Notes: generated by a model from the letters alone, not told the origin. A stretch of DNA of 30,932 bases from CAZSVE01 sp964610175 (GCA_964610175.1 CAZSVE010000035.1:1-30932), one strand, 5' to 3'. Shown: positions 13,978 to 23,401, counted from the stretch's first letter. Translations and numbers: made by a program.

Positions 13978-16900
13978 ATGCCGGATGGAACTACAACACC
14001 GATCCCGAAAGGTAACGAGGCTAGAGAAGCAATCGATGCCTTGAGGGGATATGTTTACCAAATATACCAATCGGCTCTCGCGTGGATAGAACTTCAACCT
14101 GAAGAGATCCTCTTCCTGGAAGTTGCGGAAGACTATGCAGTCATCGTTGCTGATGCCTTGAATGCCGTTCAAGTTAAAGAAACAGGGCATAACGTGACAA
14201 TTAACTCAGGTGATGTTGTCGCATCGATTGATAGCTTTGTTGTCCTGCGGCTGAAGAACCCGGAACTCCAGGTCAGACTGCGCCATCTCACTACATCTCG
14301 AATAGGGAAAGAGAAGTCTGCGGAATATCGCATTGGTGATGCACCGACGTTGGAAACATGGAGGAAGCTGGCTAAAACGGGCGACCTCGCACCTCTCAGA
14401 AAAATCCTCGACGCATCAAAACTCTCCAAACAGACCAAGGACTACATCCGGGAACTCGGCGATACAGCGTTTCGGGAGGAATTCCTGAAGCGGATTCACT
14501 TCGACTGCGGGGCGCTCGACTCGAAATTTCTGGCGCGCCTATTGCGTTCGAAGCTGTCAAAGCTGGTGATAGAGCGTGGTGGGGTCGACTCTCAGGCGGA
14601 TAGCTGTCTCGACAGTCTGTTCATGACCCTTTTGCACAAGGCCACGCAAAAGGAAGAGCGTTTTGTCGATAGGAACATACTGGAAAAGTTGGTTGAAAAC
14701 GCCACGCACATCCCGGTCAACCGCGCCCTATTCGAGTCACAAGGCCAGCTTCTCATCAAAGCACTGTCGGCATCCACTCCACAAGCCACAAACCTGATTA
14801 CAGCGCGGCTGGCGGAACCAAGCCCCATTGATGAGGTGCCACTTCCAGCCGCGATAGCCAGTCGAACCCTTCAGATAGACAGTATCGTGTCTTCACTGAC
14901 TCAATACAGCGTCAGTTGGATCTTCGGGGCTGCCGGAGTCGGCAAGACCATCGGCGCCAGAATCTCGGCGAGGCGCTTGGGCGGTCATTGGGCCGGTATC
15001 AACTTGAGGGGCCTAGATGCGGAGCAAGTGAATGCACTGCTATCGGATGCTATCGACAGGCTTATGGAACAGAAGGTCGATGGTTTTCTGGTGGATGATC
15101 TCGAATGCCCGTTCGAGCCCCATATCATTGATGCTCTACTGTATTTGCGGGCCATATGCGACCGAACGGATCGGCTTCTTCTTTTTACCTCTCCCAGATT
15201 ACCTGATTCCGGCTTCCTGTCTTCCGCCAACCTGCCTACATCCATCGGGCAAAAACTCGAAGAATTTTCCGAGCAGGACATTCGGGAGATCCTGACCGGC
15301 CTGGGCGTGGACCCCACAAACTGGGCGAAATACATTCACCTTGTGTCGGGAGGCGGACACCCGCAACTCGCTATCGCGATCATTCAGAGCATGCAAAATA
15401 GCGGCTGGGACATAAGCGAGATCAGAATGCTGAAATCCCTGCTCGGTGGTAACACCGCCCTGGAGCAGGTTCGCGCGCGAACAAGAGAACGGCTTCTAAA
15501 TGAATTGCCCGAGGGCGCCCGGCGACTGCTCGAACGATTGTCCCTCAAGGTCGGTGGTTTCCGGCGGGGTTTCGTGCTGGACATGGCGCAAATTACGCCC
15601 ACCGTGCCGGATGGCGGAATAGTACTCGACCGGTTGATTGGCCCCTGGGTAGACCAGCAGGAACGGGATCGTTTTGCATTGTCCCCACTCCTGTCGAATT
15701 TGGCGGCCAACACGCTGACAGATGAACAAAAGCGGAAAATAAACTTCGAGATAGCAACTTCCCTTGTCAAAGGGCGAAAGTTGGACCCCATCGAAGCCAA
15801 TTCCGCCCTGATTGCCGCACTGTCCGGGAAAAATGATTGGGCTATCATCTTTCTATGCAGTGGTGTGTTCATGGCAGATCAAAATGTTCTTAAGATGATC
15901 GCTCCACATCTCATGATGTTCACTCTCATGAGAACGGACGCTTTCGCGTATGAGGACAATCCGGTTGTCAGCCAGATGTTTCGTGGCGCGCAGTTGGTTT
16001 TGATCTGCCACGAAGAGGAGAGAAAAGAGAAGGTTCAGGAAATTCTCGAATGCTTCGAAGCGGAAAGTAACCGCGTCGAGCATGAGGTCATGGATGCCTC
16101 AATGGCTCTTCCAGTGTACGCAAAACTTTTGTTTACTGAACCAAAATTTGGCGCGCTTCCAAGGTTTTGGGATTTGGTTCGCAAATTGGATGAATTGCTT
16201 GAAAATCAGGAAAAAAACCTCCCACCGGAGCTATTGGGGGAAATACCTGAGCAGGAGTTCAATGGCATCTGGGTTGTGGGTTTCCTGTTTCTGAATCAAG
16301 CGCGGCAAATCCGATTGATAGATGAACTGCTCCCCGTTTTCGAGTTTCTCGATTCGTGCGAGGAAAAACGCCGCCGGAAATTATTGGACCCGTATGCCAA
16401 TTCCGGTCCTTACCAAAGGGATCTTGCCGATACCATGGACATGCTGGTGTCGGGCGCGTGGCTGAGCGAGCATAAAGCAAACACCATCGATCCTCTCCGC
16501 CATTCCGCCGTTTATGCCCGGTTGGAAGAATTTGCCCAATCGTGGAATCACGCGGATCTGGCCGTATGCTGTAGGAGATACCGCGCGGTCATCCTCGACG
16601 GATACGGTGGCGACAAAGATCAGGCGCTGGCGATACTCGATGAAGGGTTGGAACGCTACGGCGAGACCAATTCGGTGCTCGTAAAAGCAAAAGCCATGGT
16701 GCTCTACCGGGCGGACGACTATCAGGGTAGTCTGAATCTGTCGAAAAGATTGATTGAGGGAAATGCTCCGCTTAATGAGGTTGACAAGGCTTTTCTCGGT
16801 CGGGATGCCGCTGTCAGTGCGGAGAAGCAAGGCGACTATGAAACGGCGCGGCGCTACTACCTTTATGCCAGTAACGCTGCGGGAAACTGTCGCAGTCCCG

Positions 16901-18060
16901 ACATGGCGCCCATGCGAGTCGGTTTGATGGCGGACGCGGCGTTGGCGAGCTGGCACACGGGGGATCGTGAAACCTGCCTGCGGGATTTCGTTGTCGTTCT
17001 CCAGGAACTCAAGGAGTTCGATCCGAAAAGCTTTCTGCGCGCCGCTCACTGCCATGCCGTATGCCGACATGTTCTGTTGTGGCTTTATCAAGATGCGAGT
17101 GGCGAAAAACGATTGTTAACCAATGGCAAGGGAGCAGAGATAGTCCCTGGCATCGTAAGCAATCCCGAGCCTCATTCGGAAATTAGAGACCAATATATCA
17201 TCCCCATCGAAATGGCCTGGTATATGCTGGCGGCTGTCGAAAACCATTGCTGTCTCGATGTCGGAATAACCCAGAATCTGGAGAACTTTCTGCCGAAGGG
17301 GGCAGTATTCGAAGGCCAGCTTTCACTAACACGCGCAAAAATGCGCAAGGCCTTCGCATTGCTCGACACCGCGCTTTTCGTTACGGCATTGCGGGAAACC
17401 GTAGCAATAATGGCCTACGTTAATGAGCAGGGACTCGAAAACAGCTTCGACATCGAGAATGTAACCTATGGCTTGGTACCGCTTCCGACGTTGGAACAGC
17501 AGGCCGATCTTTCCAAGCTTGCGGAGCAGTTCGTACTGTGCTTTGCTTCGAATTGCATTTTTGCGGAAAGTGTTGCGGCGCTGGCTCCGGTAATGGATAC
17601 CATCGAAAAAGGCCAGGGCTTCCAAGTCCGAGAGGAATTTTCGAGTTGTTTACAAGGGCGCGGTTCCGGTACGGACTACAACAGCTCTCTGGCCGCGCTT
17701 CTGGCCATTCATCGGCGCGCTATCGACACGAAGGAAGTGCTACCGCCAGGACGAGTCTTCGAATTGGCATTCCAGGCACTTCACATCGCAAAACAAACAG
17801 GGAATACCCACGTGATGGCCAAGCCTGTTTTCGAGTGGCTCAGTGTAAAGTGGTCTTTTGCCTTGGAACACCAGCGTTTCTTGCTCAAGAATCCCTCCTT
17901 TCATGAAGACTCCATTGCCCAGGTGCGCACTGCGGAGGGCAGCTCATGGACAGACAAAGTGATTGATCTATTGCAGGCGATGCTCCCGGCAATCGGGTTC
18001 AGTAATGGAAGTGAGCCGATCCGCATATTGAACGACATACGATCTGCTGCTTCTATGTAA
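13978..18060 (+). CDS. Avs-like antiviral receptor: Cap4/DUF4297-type nuclease + STAND NTPase + helical repeats
   Basis: A 1360-aa protein in three parts. Residues 1-about 210: a predicted PD-(D/E)XK dsDNA nuclease of the DUF4297/Cap4 type, seen in ALRGYVYQIYQSALAW, FLEVAEDYAVIV (D52) and AVQVKET (Q65, K67). Residues about 270-550: a STAND P-loop NTPase with Walker A GAAGVGKT (317-324), Walker B FLVDD (370-374), a sensor-like LLLFTSPR and the winged-helix GGGHPQLA motif near 458-464. Residues about 560-1360: alpha-helical repeats, clearly TPR-like around ALAILDEGLERYGETNSVL and GDYETARRYYLYAS. This order is that of Avs (AVAST) receptors, in which the C-terminal repeats bind a phage protein and oligomerisation activates the nuclease. 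Immunity here is inferred. AGAGG is six bases before ATG 13978 but abuts ATG 13972, so 13978 is preferred. GC content and codon choice look lower than in the neighbouring modB and aceE, consistent with acquisition. Confidence 0.78.
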   Translation: MPDGTTTPIPKGNEAREAIDALRGYVYQIYQSALAWIELQPEEILFLEVAEDYAVIVADALNAVQVKETGHNVTINSGDVVASIDSFVVLRLKNPELQVRLRHLTTSRIGKEKSAEYRIGDAPTLETWRKLAKTGDLAPLRKILDASKLSKQTKDYIRELGDTAFREEFLKRIHFDCGALDSKFLARLLRSKLSKLVIERGGVDSQADSCLDSLFMTLLHKATQKEERFVDRNILEKLVENATHIPVNRALFESQGQLLIKALSASTPQATNLITARLAEPSPIDEVPLPAAIASRTLQIDSIVSSLTQYSVSWIFGAAGVGKTIGARISARRLGGHWAGINLRGLDAEQVNALLSDAIDRLMEQKVDGFLVDDLECPFEPHIIDALLYLRAICDRTDRLLLFTSPRLPDSGFLSSANLPTSIGQKLEEFSEQDIREILTGLGVDPTNWAKYIHLVSGGGHPQLAIAIIQSMQNSGWDISEIRMLKSLLGGNTALEQVRARTRERLLNELPEGARRLLERLSLKVGGFRRGFVLDMAQITPTVPDGGIVLDRLIGPWVDQQERDRFALSPLLSNLAANTLTDEQKRKINFEIATSLVKGRKLDPIEANSALIAALSGKNDWAIIFLCSGVFMADQNVLKMIAPHLMMFTLMRTDAFAYEDNPVVSQMFRGAQLVLICHEEERKEKVQEILECFEAESNRVEHEVMDASMALPVYAKLLFTEPKFGALPRFWDLVRKLDELLENQEKNLPPELLGEIPEQEFNGIWVVGFLFLNQARQIRLIDELLPVFEFLDSCEEKRRRKLLDPYANSGPYQRDLADTMDMLVSGAWLSEHKANTIDPLRHSAVYARLEEFAQSWNHADLAVCCRRYRAVILDGYGGDKDQALAILDEGLERYGETNSVLVKAKAMVLYRADDYQGSLNLSKRLIEGNAPLNEVDKAFLGRDAAVSAEKQGDYETARRYYLYASNAAGNCRSPDMAPMRVGLMADAALASWHTGDRETCLRDFVVVLQELKEFDPKSFLRAAHCHAVCRHVLLWLYQDASGEKRLLTNGKGAEIVPGIVSNPEPHSEIRDQYIIPIEMAWYMLAAVENHCCLDVGITQNLENFLPKGAVFEGQLSLTRAKMRKAFALLDTALFVTALRETVAIMAYVNEQGLENSFDIENVTYGLVPLPTLEQQADLSKLAEQFVLCFASNCIFAESVAALAPVMDTIEKGQGFQVREEFSSCLQGRGSGTDYNSSLAALLAIHRRAIDTKEVLPPGRVFELAFQALHIAKQTGNTHVMAKPVFEWLSVKWSFALEHQRFLLKNPSFHEDSIAQVRTAEGSSWTDKVIDLLQAMLPAIGFSNGSEPIRILNDIRSAASM

Positions 18061-18072
18061 GTCCTATCGAGG

Positions 18073-18744
18073 ATGGAACTCGAATTACAGGCCATCTGGC
18101 TCACGATAAAACTCGCCGCCACGACCACGGTGCTGTTATTGGCCATGGGGACACCGCTCGCCTGGTGGCTGGCCACCTCCCGGGCCTGGTGGCGGGAGGT
18201 GGTCGGTAGCGTCGTGGCCTTGCCATTGGTTTTGCCCCCCACCGTGATAGGGTTCTATTTGTTGCTGCTCCTGGGGCCGGAAGGGCCGCTCGGCAGGATC
18301 ACCCAGGCGTTGGGCCTGGGTATCCTGCCTTTTACTTTCGGCGGCCTGGTCGTGGGCTCGGTCATCTATTCCATGCCCTTCGTGGTGCAGCCGATCCGCA
18401 ACGCCTTCGAGGCCGTGGGCGAGCGTCCTCTCGAGGTTGCCGCAACCCTGCGGGCCTCGCCATGGCGACGCTTTTTCACCATCGCGCTCCCCCTGGCGCG
18501 CCCCGGACTTCTCAGCGGGATGGTGCTCGGCTTTGCCCATACCGTGGGGGAATTCGGCGTCATATTGATGATCGGTGGTAATATTCCCGGCGAGACACGG
18601 GTCCTGTCCATCGCCATCTACGATCACGTGGAATCCCTGGAATGGTCCCAGGCCCACTGGCTGTCCGGCGGCATGCTGGTATTTTCCTTCCTGGTCGTCC
18701 TTGCCATGTATCTTTCGGAAAAACGCCTGAGGGGCCACCTTTGA
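18073..18744 (+). CDS. modB: Molybdate ABC transporter permease ModB
   Basis: A 223-aa inner-membrane permease with about five to six hydrophobic helices (first at 8-28, LTIKLAATTTVLLLAMGTPLAWW). The cytoplasmic EAA-type coupling loop reads EVAATLRASPWRRFFTIALPLARPGLL; its length and the ALPLVLPPTVIGFYLLLLLG segment are typical of ModB rather than CysT/CysW. It transports molybdate (or tungstate) into the cell with ModC. The start lies 12 bp after the STAND gene stop; GAGG abuts the ATG, so the ribosome site is unusual and translation may depend on coupling to the upstream gene. The periplasmic binding protein ModA, normally encoded directly upstream, is missing here. modC overlaps the stop. 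Confidence 0.9.
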   Translation: MELELQAIWLTIKLAATTTVLLLAMGTPLAWWLATSRAWWREVVGSVVALPLVLPPTVIGFYLLLLLGPEGPLGRITQALGLGILPFTFGGLVVGSVIYSMPFVVQPIRNAFEAVGERPLEVAATLRASPWRRFFTIALPLARPGLLSGMVLGFAHTVGEFGVILMIGGNIPGETRVLSIAIYDHVESLEWSQAHWLSGGMLVFSFLVVLAMYLSEKRLRGHL

Positions 18745-19814
18745 GTTACCTCGAAATACGACTGAAAGATAGCTGGGGAGAATTTCACCTCGATGTCGCC
18801 TTTCGGGTGCCGGCCTGGGGGGTAACCGCCCTGTTCGGTCGCTCCGGTTCCGGGAAGACCACGATTCTGCGTGCAATCGCCGGGCTTGCCAGGGCGCGCC
18901 ACGCCGTGGTGAGACTCCAGGGCGATACCTGGCAGGATGCCGAATACTTCCTTCCCACCCATAAACGCCCCATCGGTTATGTATTCCAGGAACCGGGCTT
19001 GTTCTCGCACCTCTCGGTTCGACGTAATCTCGAATATGGTTGGCGACGGCTGCCTGCCCATGGACGGAAGGTGGATTTCGACGGCGCCGTGGAGCTGCTC
19101 GGCATCGCCCCGTTACTGGAGCGCGCCACCGCTCGGCTGTCGGGTGGTGAACGCCAGCGCGTCGCCATTGCGCGCGCCCTGCTGACCAGCCCCCGTCTAC
19201 TGCTCATGGACGAGCCGTTGTCGGCCCTGGACCACGAGGCGAAACAGGCCATTCTGCGCTATCTCGAGCGTCTTCACGACCAGTTCGCCATTCCTTCCCT
19301 GTATGTCACCCATGACCCCGGTGAGGTGGCCCGCCTTGCCGATCACATGGTATTGATCGATGCAGGGAGCGTCGTTGCCCAGGGCAGTGCCTCCGACCTC
19401 CTGACGCGGGTCAATCTGCCACTTGCCACCTATGACGATGCCTCGGCCCTCGTCGAAGGGATCGTCTCCAGCCACGATCACGGCTATCATCTTACCTGGA
19501 TCGCCATGCACGGCGGCCTCGTCGCGATCGCCCGAGAGGATCTACCGGTGGGGAAACGCGCCCGGGTCCGCATCATGGCCCGTGATGTCAGCCTGTCGCG
19601 CAGGGCCCATTCCGACACCAGCATCATCAACATCCTGCCGGTGAAGGTTGCCGATATCGGAGAGATCAATCCGAGCCAGGTCATCGTGCGTCTTGCGTTA
19701 TCCGATGGTCAGCACATGCTTTCCCGCATCACCCGGCGCTCGGCGCTGTCCCTCGGGCTCCATGAGGGGATACATCTCTATGCCCAGGTAAAAAGTGCCG
19801 CGCTCATGGGGTAG
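18741..19814 (+). CDS. modC: Molybdate ABC transporter ATP-binding protein ModC
   Basis: A 357-aa ATPase that powers the ModB channel. Walker A GRSGSGKT (33-40), Q-loop FQEPGLFSH, signature LSGGERQRVAIARAL (from 133), Walker B LLLMDEP (153-159) with D-loop SALD, and H-loop VTHD are all present. The C-terminal 65 residues (SIINILPVKVADIGEINPSQ onward) form the TOBE/MOP-like molybdate-binding domain that separates ModC from generic ATPases. The start is a TTG at 18741 that overlaps the modB stop as TTGA; GAGGGG lies six bases before it, a spacing that decides this start over the in-frame ATG at 18642 inside modB. Protein length then matches E. coli ModC. modB and modC are translationally coupled. 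Confidence 0.93.
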   Translation: MSYLEIRLKDSWGEFHLDVAFRVPAWGVTALFGRSGSGKTTILRAIAGLARARHAVVRLQGDTWQDAEYFLPTHKRPIGYVFQEPGLFSHLSVRRNLEYGWRRLPAHGRKVDFDGAVELLGIAPLLERATARLSGGERQRVAIARALLTSPRLLLMDEPLSALDHEAKQAILRYLERLHDQFAIPSLYVTHDPGEVARLADHMVLIDAGSVVAQGSASDLLTRVNLPLATYDDASALVEGIVSSHDHGYHLTWIAMHGGLVAIAREDLPVGKRARVRIMARDVSLSRRAHSDTSIINILPVKVADIGEINPSQVIVRLALSDGQHMLSRITRRSALSLGLHEGIHLYAQVKSAALMG

Positions 19815-19875
19815 ACAAGTAGCTATCGTTCCCGTCCCCATCACTTCCACATGCTTTTCGAATCGGAGTATCACC

Positions 19876-22599
19876 ATGACCACGAGATCCAGGATCACCG
19901 ATATCGATCCACGGGAAACCCGGGAATGGATGGAATCCCTGCGGGCCGTTCTGGCCCGGGATGGCGCCGACCGCGTCCGTTTTCTGCTGGAAAGGCTCGG
20001 CGCCGAGGCGCGTCGGGCGAGAATATCGCTACCATCGCTGCCTCACGCACTGAATACGCCCTACATCAACACCATTCCCCCTTCCGAAGAGGCCCCACTG
20101 CCCGGAGACTTCGAACTCGAGCATCACATCCGCTCGCTCATCCGCTGGAATGCCCTGGCCATGGTCGTTCGGGCCAATCGAATCAGCACCGAGCTCGGCG
20201 GGCATATCGCCAGCTTCGCCTCTTCGGCCACGCTGTACGAGGTAGGGTTCAACCATTTTTTCCGCGCGCCCACCAAGGACCATGGCGGCGATCTGGTTTT
20301 CATTCAAGGTCATTCCGCCCCCGGCATCTACGCCCGCGCCTATCTGGAAGGGCGCATCACCGAGCAACAACTGGAAAACTTCCGGCGCGAGGTGGACGGT
20401 AACGGGCTCTCCTCCTATCCGCATCCCTGGCTGATGTGGGATTTCTGGCAGTTTCCCACCGTCTCCATGGGGCTCGGTCCCCTCCAGGCCATCTTCCAGG
20501 CCCACTTCATGAAATACCTGAAAAATCGCGGGCTGCTGCCGGATGCCGGGGACAGGAAGGTATGGGCGTTCATGGGAGATGGCGAAATGGACGAACCGGA
20601 ATCCCTGGGCGAGATCTCCCTGGCGGCGCGGGAAAGGCTCGACAATCTCATCTTCGTCATCAACTGCAACCTGCAGCGCCTGGACGGTCCGGTGCGCGGC
20701 AACGGCAAGATCATCCAGGAGCTCGAGGCGGAATTTCGAGGCGCGGGCTGGAATGTCATCAAGGTGATCTGGGGCAGGCACTGGGACCCTCTCATCGCAC
20801 GGGATGCCGCCCGGAATACCGCCCGGAATACCGCCCGGAATACCGAGAGCGTACTGCTGCGCGCCTTCGAGGAGACCCTGGATGGAGAATACCAGGACTA
20901 TCGGGCCGCCCGGGATGGGGCCTATGTCCGGGAACATTTTTTCGGCAAGTACCCGGAATTGACAGAACTCGTGGCCGATATGAGCGATGAGGAGATCTGG
21001 CGCCTCAACCGGGGTGGGCACGACCCTTACAAGGTTTATGCCGCTTACAAGGCGGCGGTGGAACACCGGGGCCAACCTACGGTGATCCTGGCCAAGACCG
21101 TCAAGGGATACGGCATGGGCGCGGCGGGGGAGGGCATGAACATCACCCATCAGCAGAAAAAGATGGGAACGGGCGCCCTCGAGGCATTCCTGGATCGCTT
21201 CGAGGGTATCCCCATCAGCGACGACCAGGTCCCCGAGGTACCCTTCCATCGTCCGCCGGACGACAGCCCCGAGATCCGCTATCTCGAGGAACGCAGGAAC
21301 TCCCTCGGCGGTTCCCTGCCGGTGCGGCGTGTCCGCGCCCGGCCCCTCGCCATCCCCGCATTGCAGGCATTCTCGGCCCAGCTCGAGGGCACCGGTAAGC
21401 GGGAGATCTCCACCACCATGGCCCTGGTGCGCATCATGGCCACCCTCATCCGGGACAAGGAGATCGGGAAACTCATCGTGCCCATCGTCGCCGACGAGGC
21501 CCGCACCTTCGGCATGGAAGGTCTCTTTCGTCAGATCGGAATCTATTCCGCCAGGGGACAAAAGTATCGCCCCCAGGACGCGGACCAACTCATGTTCTAC
21601 CGCGAGGCCAGGGACGGACAGATCCTCGAAGAAGGCATCAGCGAGGCCAGCGCGCTGTCATCCTTCATCGCCGCCGGCACCGCCTACTCCAACCACGGCA
21701 TCAATATGATCCCCTTTTATATCTTCTACTCCATGTTCGGCTTCCAGCGCACCGGGGACCTCGCCTGGGCGGCCGGGGACATCCAGGCGCGGGGGTTCCT
21801 CATCGGCGGCACCGCCGGGCGCACCACCCTCGCCGGAGAAGGATTGCAGCACCAGGACGGACACAGCCACCTGCTCGCCTCCACCATCCCCAACTGCATC
21901 GCCTATGACCCCACATTCGGCTATGAACTCGCCGTGATCGTCCGGGAGGGGCTGCGTCGAATGTTCGAGGCCCAGGAAAGCGTCTTCTATTACATCACGG
22001 TCATGAACGAAAACTACCCCCATCCCGCCATGCCCCCCGAGGTGGAAGACGGGATCATCCGGGGGATGTATCCGGTACGGGAAACCATCGAGGACCAGGC
22101 AAAGCCCGGCGTGCAACTCCTCGGCAGCGGCGCCATCCTGCGCGAGGTATTGGCCGGAGCGGAACTCCTCGAAAGCGACTTCGGCATCCCCTCCGACGTC
22201 TGGAGCGTCACCAGCTTTACGGAACTTCGCCGCGACGGCCTCTCCGTGGAGCGCTGGAATCGTCTGCATCCCGAAAGGGAACCCAAAAGGAGTTACGTGG
22301 AGACCCGCCTTGCAAAACGGAGCGGCCCCGTGGTCGCCGCCACCGATTACATGCAACTCTTTGCCGACCAGATCCGCCCGTTCATCCATGCCCCCTACAC
22401 GGTGTTGGGCACCGACGGATTCGGGCGCAGCGACACCCGGGAAAACCTGCGCCGCTTCTTCGAGGTCAATCGCTACCATGTCGTGGTGGCGGCCCTCGAG
22501 TCCCTGGCGGACTCCGGGGAGATAGCGGCCTCCAGGGTCTTCGATGCCATCTCTCGCTACGGCATCGATCCGGAATGGCCGGACCCGGTCAGCGTGTAA
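19876..22599 (+). CDS. aceE: Pyruvate dehydrogenase E1 component (homodimeric type)
   Basis: A 907-aa thiamine-diphosphate enzyme that decarboxylates pyruvate and acetylates E2 lipoyl groups. Landmarks are GHSAPGIYARAYLEGRI, the ThDP motif GDGEMDEPESLGEI (from 234) through NCNLQRLDG (N263), YVREHFFGKYPE, LNRGGHDPYKVYAAY, KTVKGYGMG, ADEARTFGMEGLFRQIGIYS, MFGFQRTGDLAWAAGD, GRTTLAGEGLQHQDGHSH and the C-terminal VLGTDGFGRSDTRENLRRFFEV. Full length for the family. A GGAG seven to eight bases before the ATG supports the start; the frame is open from 19795. Residues 312-323 are three ARNT units encoded by a 12-bp tandem repeat, inserted where E. coli AceE has a short loop before the NE.VDG.YQ region. 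No aceF or lpd follows, so E2 and E3 must be encoded elsewhere. Confidence 0.96.
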   Translation: MTTRSRITDIDPRETREWMESLRAVLARDGADRVRFLLERLGAEARRARISLPSLPHALNTPYINTIPPSEEAPLPGDFELEHHIRSLIRWNALAMVVRANRISTELGGHIASFASSATLYEVGFNHFFRAPTKDHGGDLVFIQGHSAPGIYARAYLEGRITEQQLENFRREVDGNGLSSYPHPWLMWDFWQFPTVSMGLGPLQAIFQAHFMKYLKNRGLLPDAGDRKVWAFMGDGEMDEPESLGEISLAARERLDNLIFVINCNLQRLDGPVRGNGKIIQELEAEFRGAGWNVIKVIWGRHWDPLIARDAARNTARNTARNTESVLLRAFEETLDGEYQDYRAARDGAYVREHFFGKYPELTELVADMSDEEIWRLNRGGHDPYKVYAAYKAAVEHRGQPTVILAKTVKGYGMGAAGEGMNITHQQKKMGTGALEAFLDRFEGIPISDDQVPEVPFHRPPDDSPEIRYLEERRNSLGGSLPVRRVRARPLAIPALQAFSAQLEGTGKREISTTMALVRIMATLIRDKEIGKLIVPIVADEARTFGMEGLFRQIGIYSARGQKYRPQDADQLMFYREARDGQILEEGISEASALSSFIAAGTAYSNHGINMIPFYIFYSMFGFQRTGDLAWAAGDIQARGFLIGGTAGRTTLAGEGLQHQDGHSHLLASTIPNCIAYDPTFGYELAVIVREGLRRMFEAQESVFYYITVMNENYPHPAMPPEVEDGIIRGMYPVRETIEDQAKPGVQLLGSGAILREVLAGAELLESDFGIPSDVWSVTSFTELRRDGLSVERWNRLHPEREPKRSYVETRLAKRSGPVVAATDYMQLFADQIRPFIHAPYTVLGTDGFGRSDTRENLRRFFEVNRYHVVVAALESLADSGEIAASRVFDAISRYGIDPEWPDPVSV
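20809..20844 (+). repeat. In-frame 12-bp tandem repeat within aceE
   Basis: Three perfect copies of GCCCGGAATACC encode (Ala-Arg-Asn-Thr)x3. Family members have no such repeat at this loop. Confidence 0.9.
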
Positions 22600-22630
22600 T
22601 CCAACCTCCAGGTCATCACGGGAAGGAATG

Positions 22631-23401
22631 ATGCCGACCATCTTGATCACCGGGGCAAATCGCGGTATCGGCCTCGAAATGACCCGCCAGTACGCGCGCG
22701 GTGGCTGGGCCGTGCTTGCCTGCTGCCGTTCCCCGCACGATGCCCATGACCTCCGCGGGCTGGCGGCCCGATTCGACAATCCCCCATCCGGCAATGCCCT
22801 TTTACCCGGAACCCCCCCACCCGACGGCACGAAAAACCGTGACACCGGCAGCATCCAGGTGTATCCGCTCGACGTCACCCATGCAGCCCGGCGCGCCGCC
22901 CTGTCGACGCGCCTCCAGGATCGACCCATCGACATCCTGGTCAACAATGCCGCCATCTCCGGCGACTGGGCCACGCAGCGCTTCGGCCAGTGCCGACCCG
23001 ACGAATGGATCGAAGTACTGCGTACCAACGTCATCGCGCCCATGGCCATGATCCAGGAATTCGTCGACAACGTCGCCGCCAGCGGGCGCAGGGTCATCGT
23101 CAATATGAGCAGCGTGCTCGGCAGTATTGCCAGGGCAGACCACTTCGATGGCCGTTACCTCTATGGCTCCAGCAAGGCCGCCCTCAACCTGATCACGGCC
23201 ATTTGCGCCCACGACGTGGCAAAGCGCGGCATCACCGTGGTCGCCCTGTACCCCGGCTGGGTGCGCACCGACATGGGCGGACCCGAGGGCACGCTCTCCG
23301 TGCGGGAATCGGTCACCGCCCTCTACGACACCCTCGCCGACATCGGCCTTGCCGACTCCGGTCGCTTCATGGATCTCCATGGCATCACCATCCCGTGGTG
23401 A
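22631..23401 (+). CDS. Short-chain dehydrogenase/reductase (SDR), classical type
   Basis: A 256-aa NAD(P)-binding Rossmann enzyme. TGANRGIG (7-14) binds the cofactor, DILVNNAAIS (101-110) is the NNAG-type motif, MSSVLGS (S165) and Y178-x3-K182 (YGSSK) form the catalytic group, and LYPGWVRTDMGG is the typical substrate-loop start. The C-terminus SGRFMDLHGITIPW is the usual ending of the carbonyl-reductase/C-factor subgroup; substrate unknown. A Pro/Gly-rich stretch at about 50-72 (PPSGNALLPGTPPPDG) is an extra loop after the second beta strand. Two ATGs lie in tandem at 22628 and 22631; GGGA at 22620-22623 is better spaced for the second. It starts 31 bp after aceE and may be cotranscribed. 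Its last 12 codons are duplicated downstream twice. Confidence 0.9.
   Translation: MPTILITGANRGIGLEMTRQYARGGWAVLACCRSPHDAHDLRGLAARFDNPPSGNALLPGTPPPDGTKNRDTGSIQVYPLDVTHAARRAALSTRLQDRPIDILVNNAAISGDWATQRFGQCRPDEWIEVLRTNVIAPMAMIQEFVDNVAASGRRVIVNMSSVLGSIARADHFDGRYLYGSSKAALNLITAICAHDVAKRGITVVALYPGWVRTDMGGPEGTLSVRESVTALYDTLADIGLADSGRFMDLHGITIPW

Noticed and set aside
20029..21588. A 519-codon minus-strand frame across aceE
   Set aside because: Antisense to a gene with full-length family conservation; a product of GC-rich codon bias.
21658..23103. A 481-codon minus-strand frame spanning the aceE and SDR junction
   Set aside because: It crosses two well-supported plus-strand genes and their intergenic region and shows no domain.
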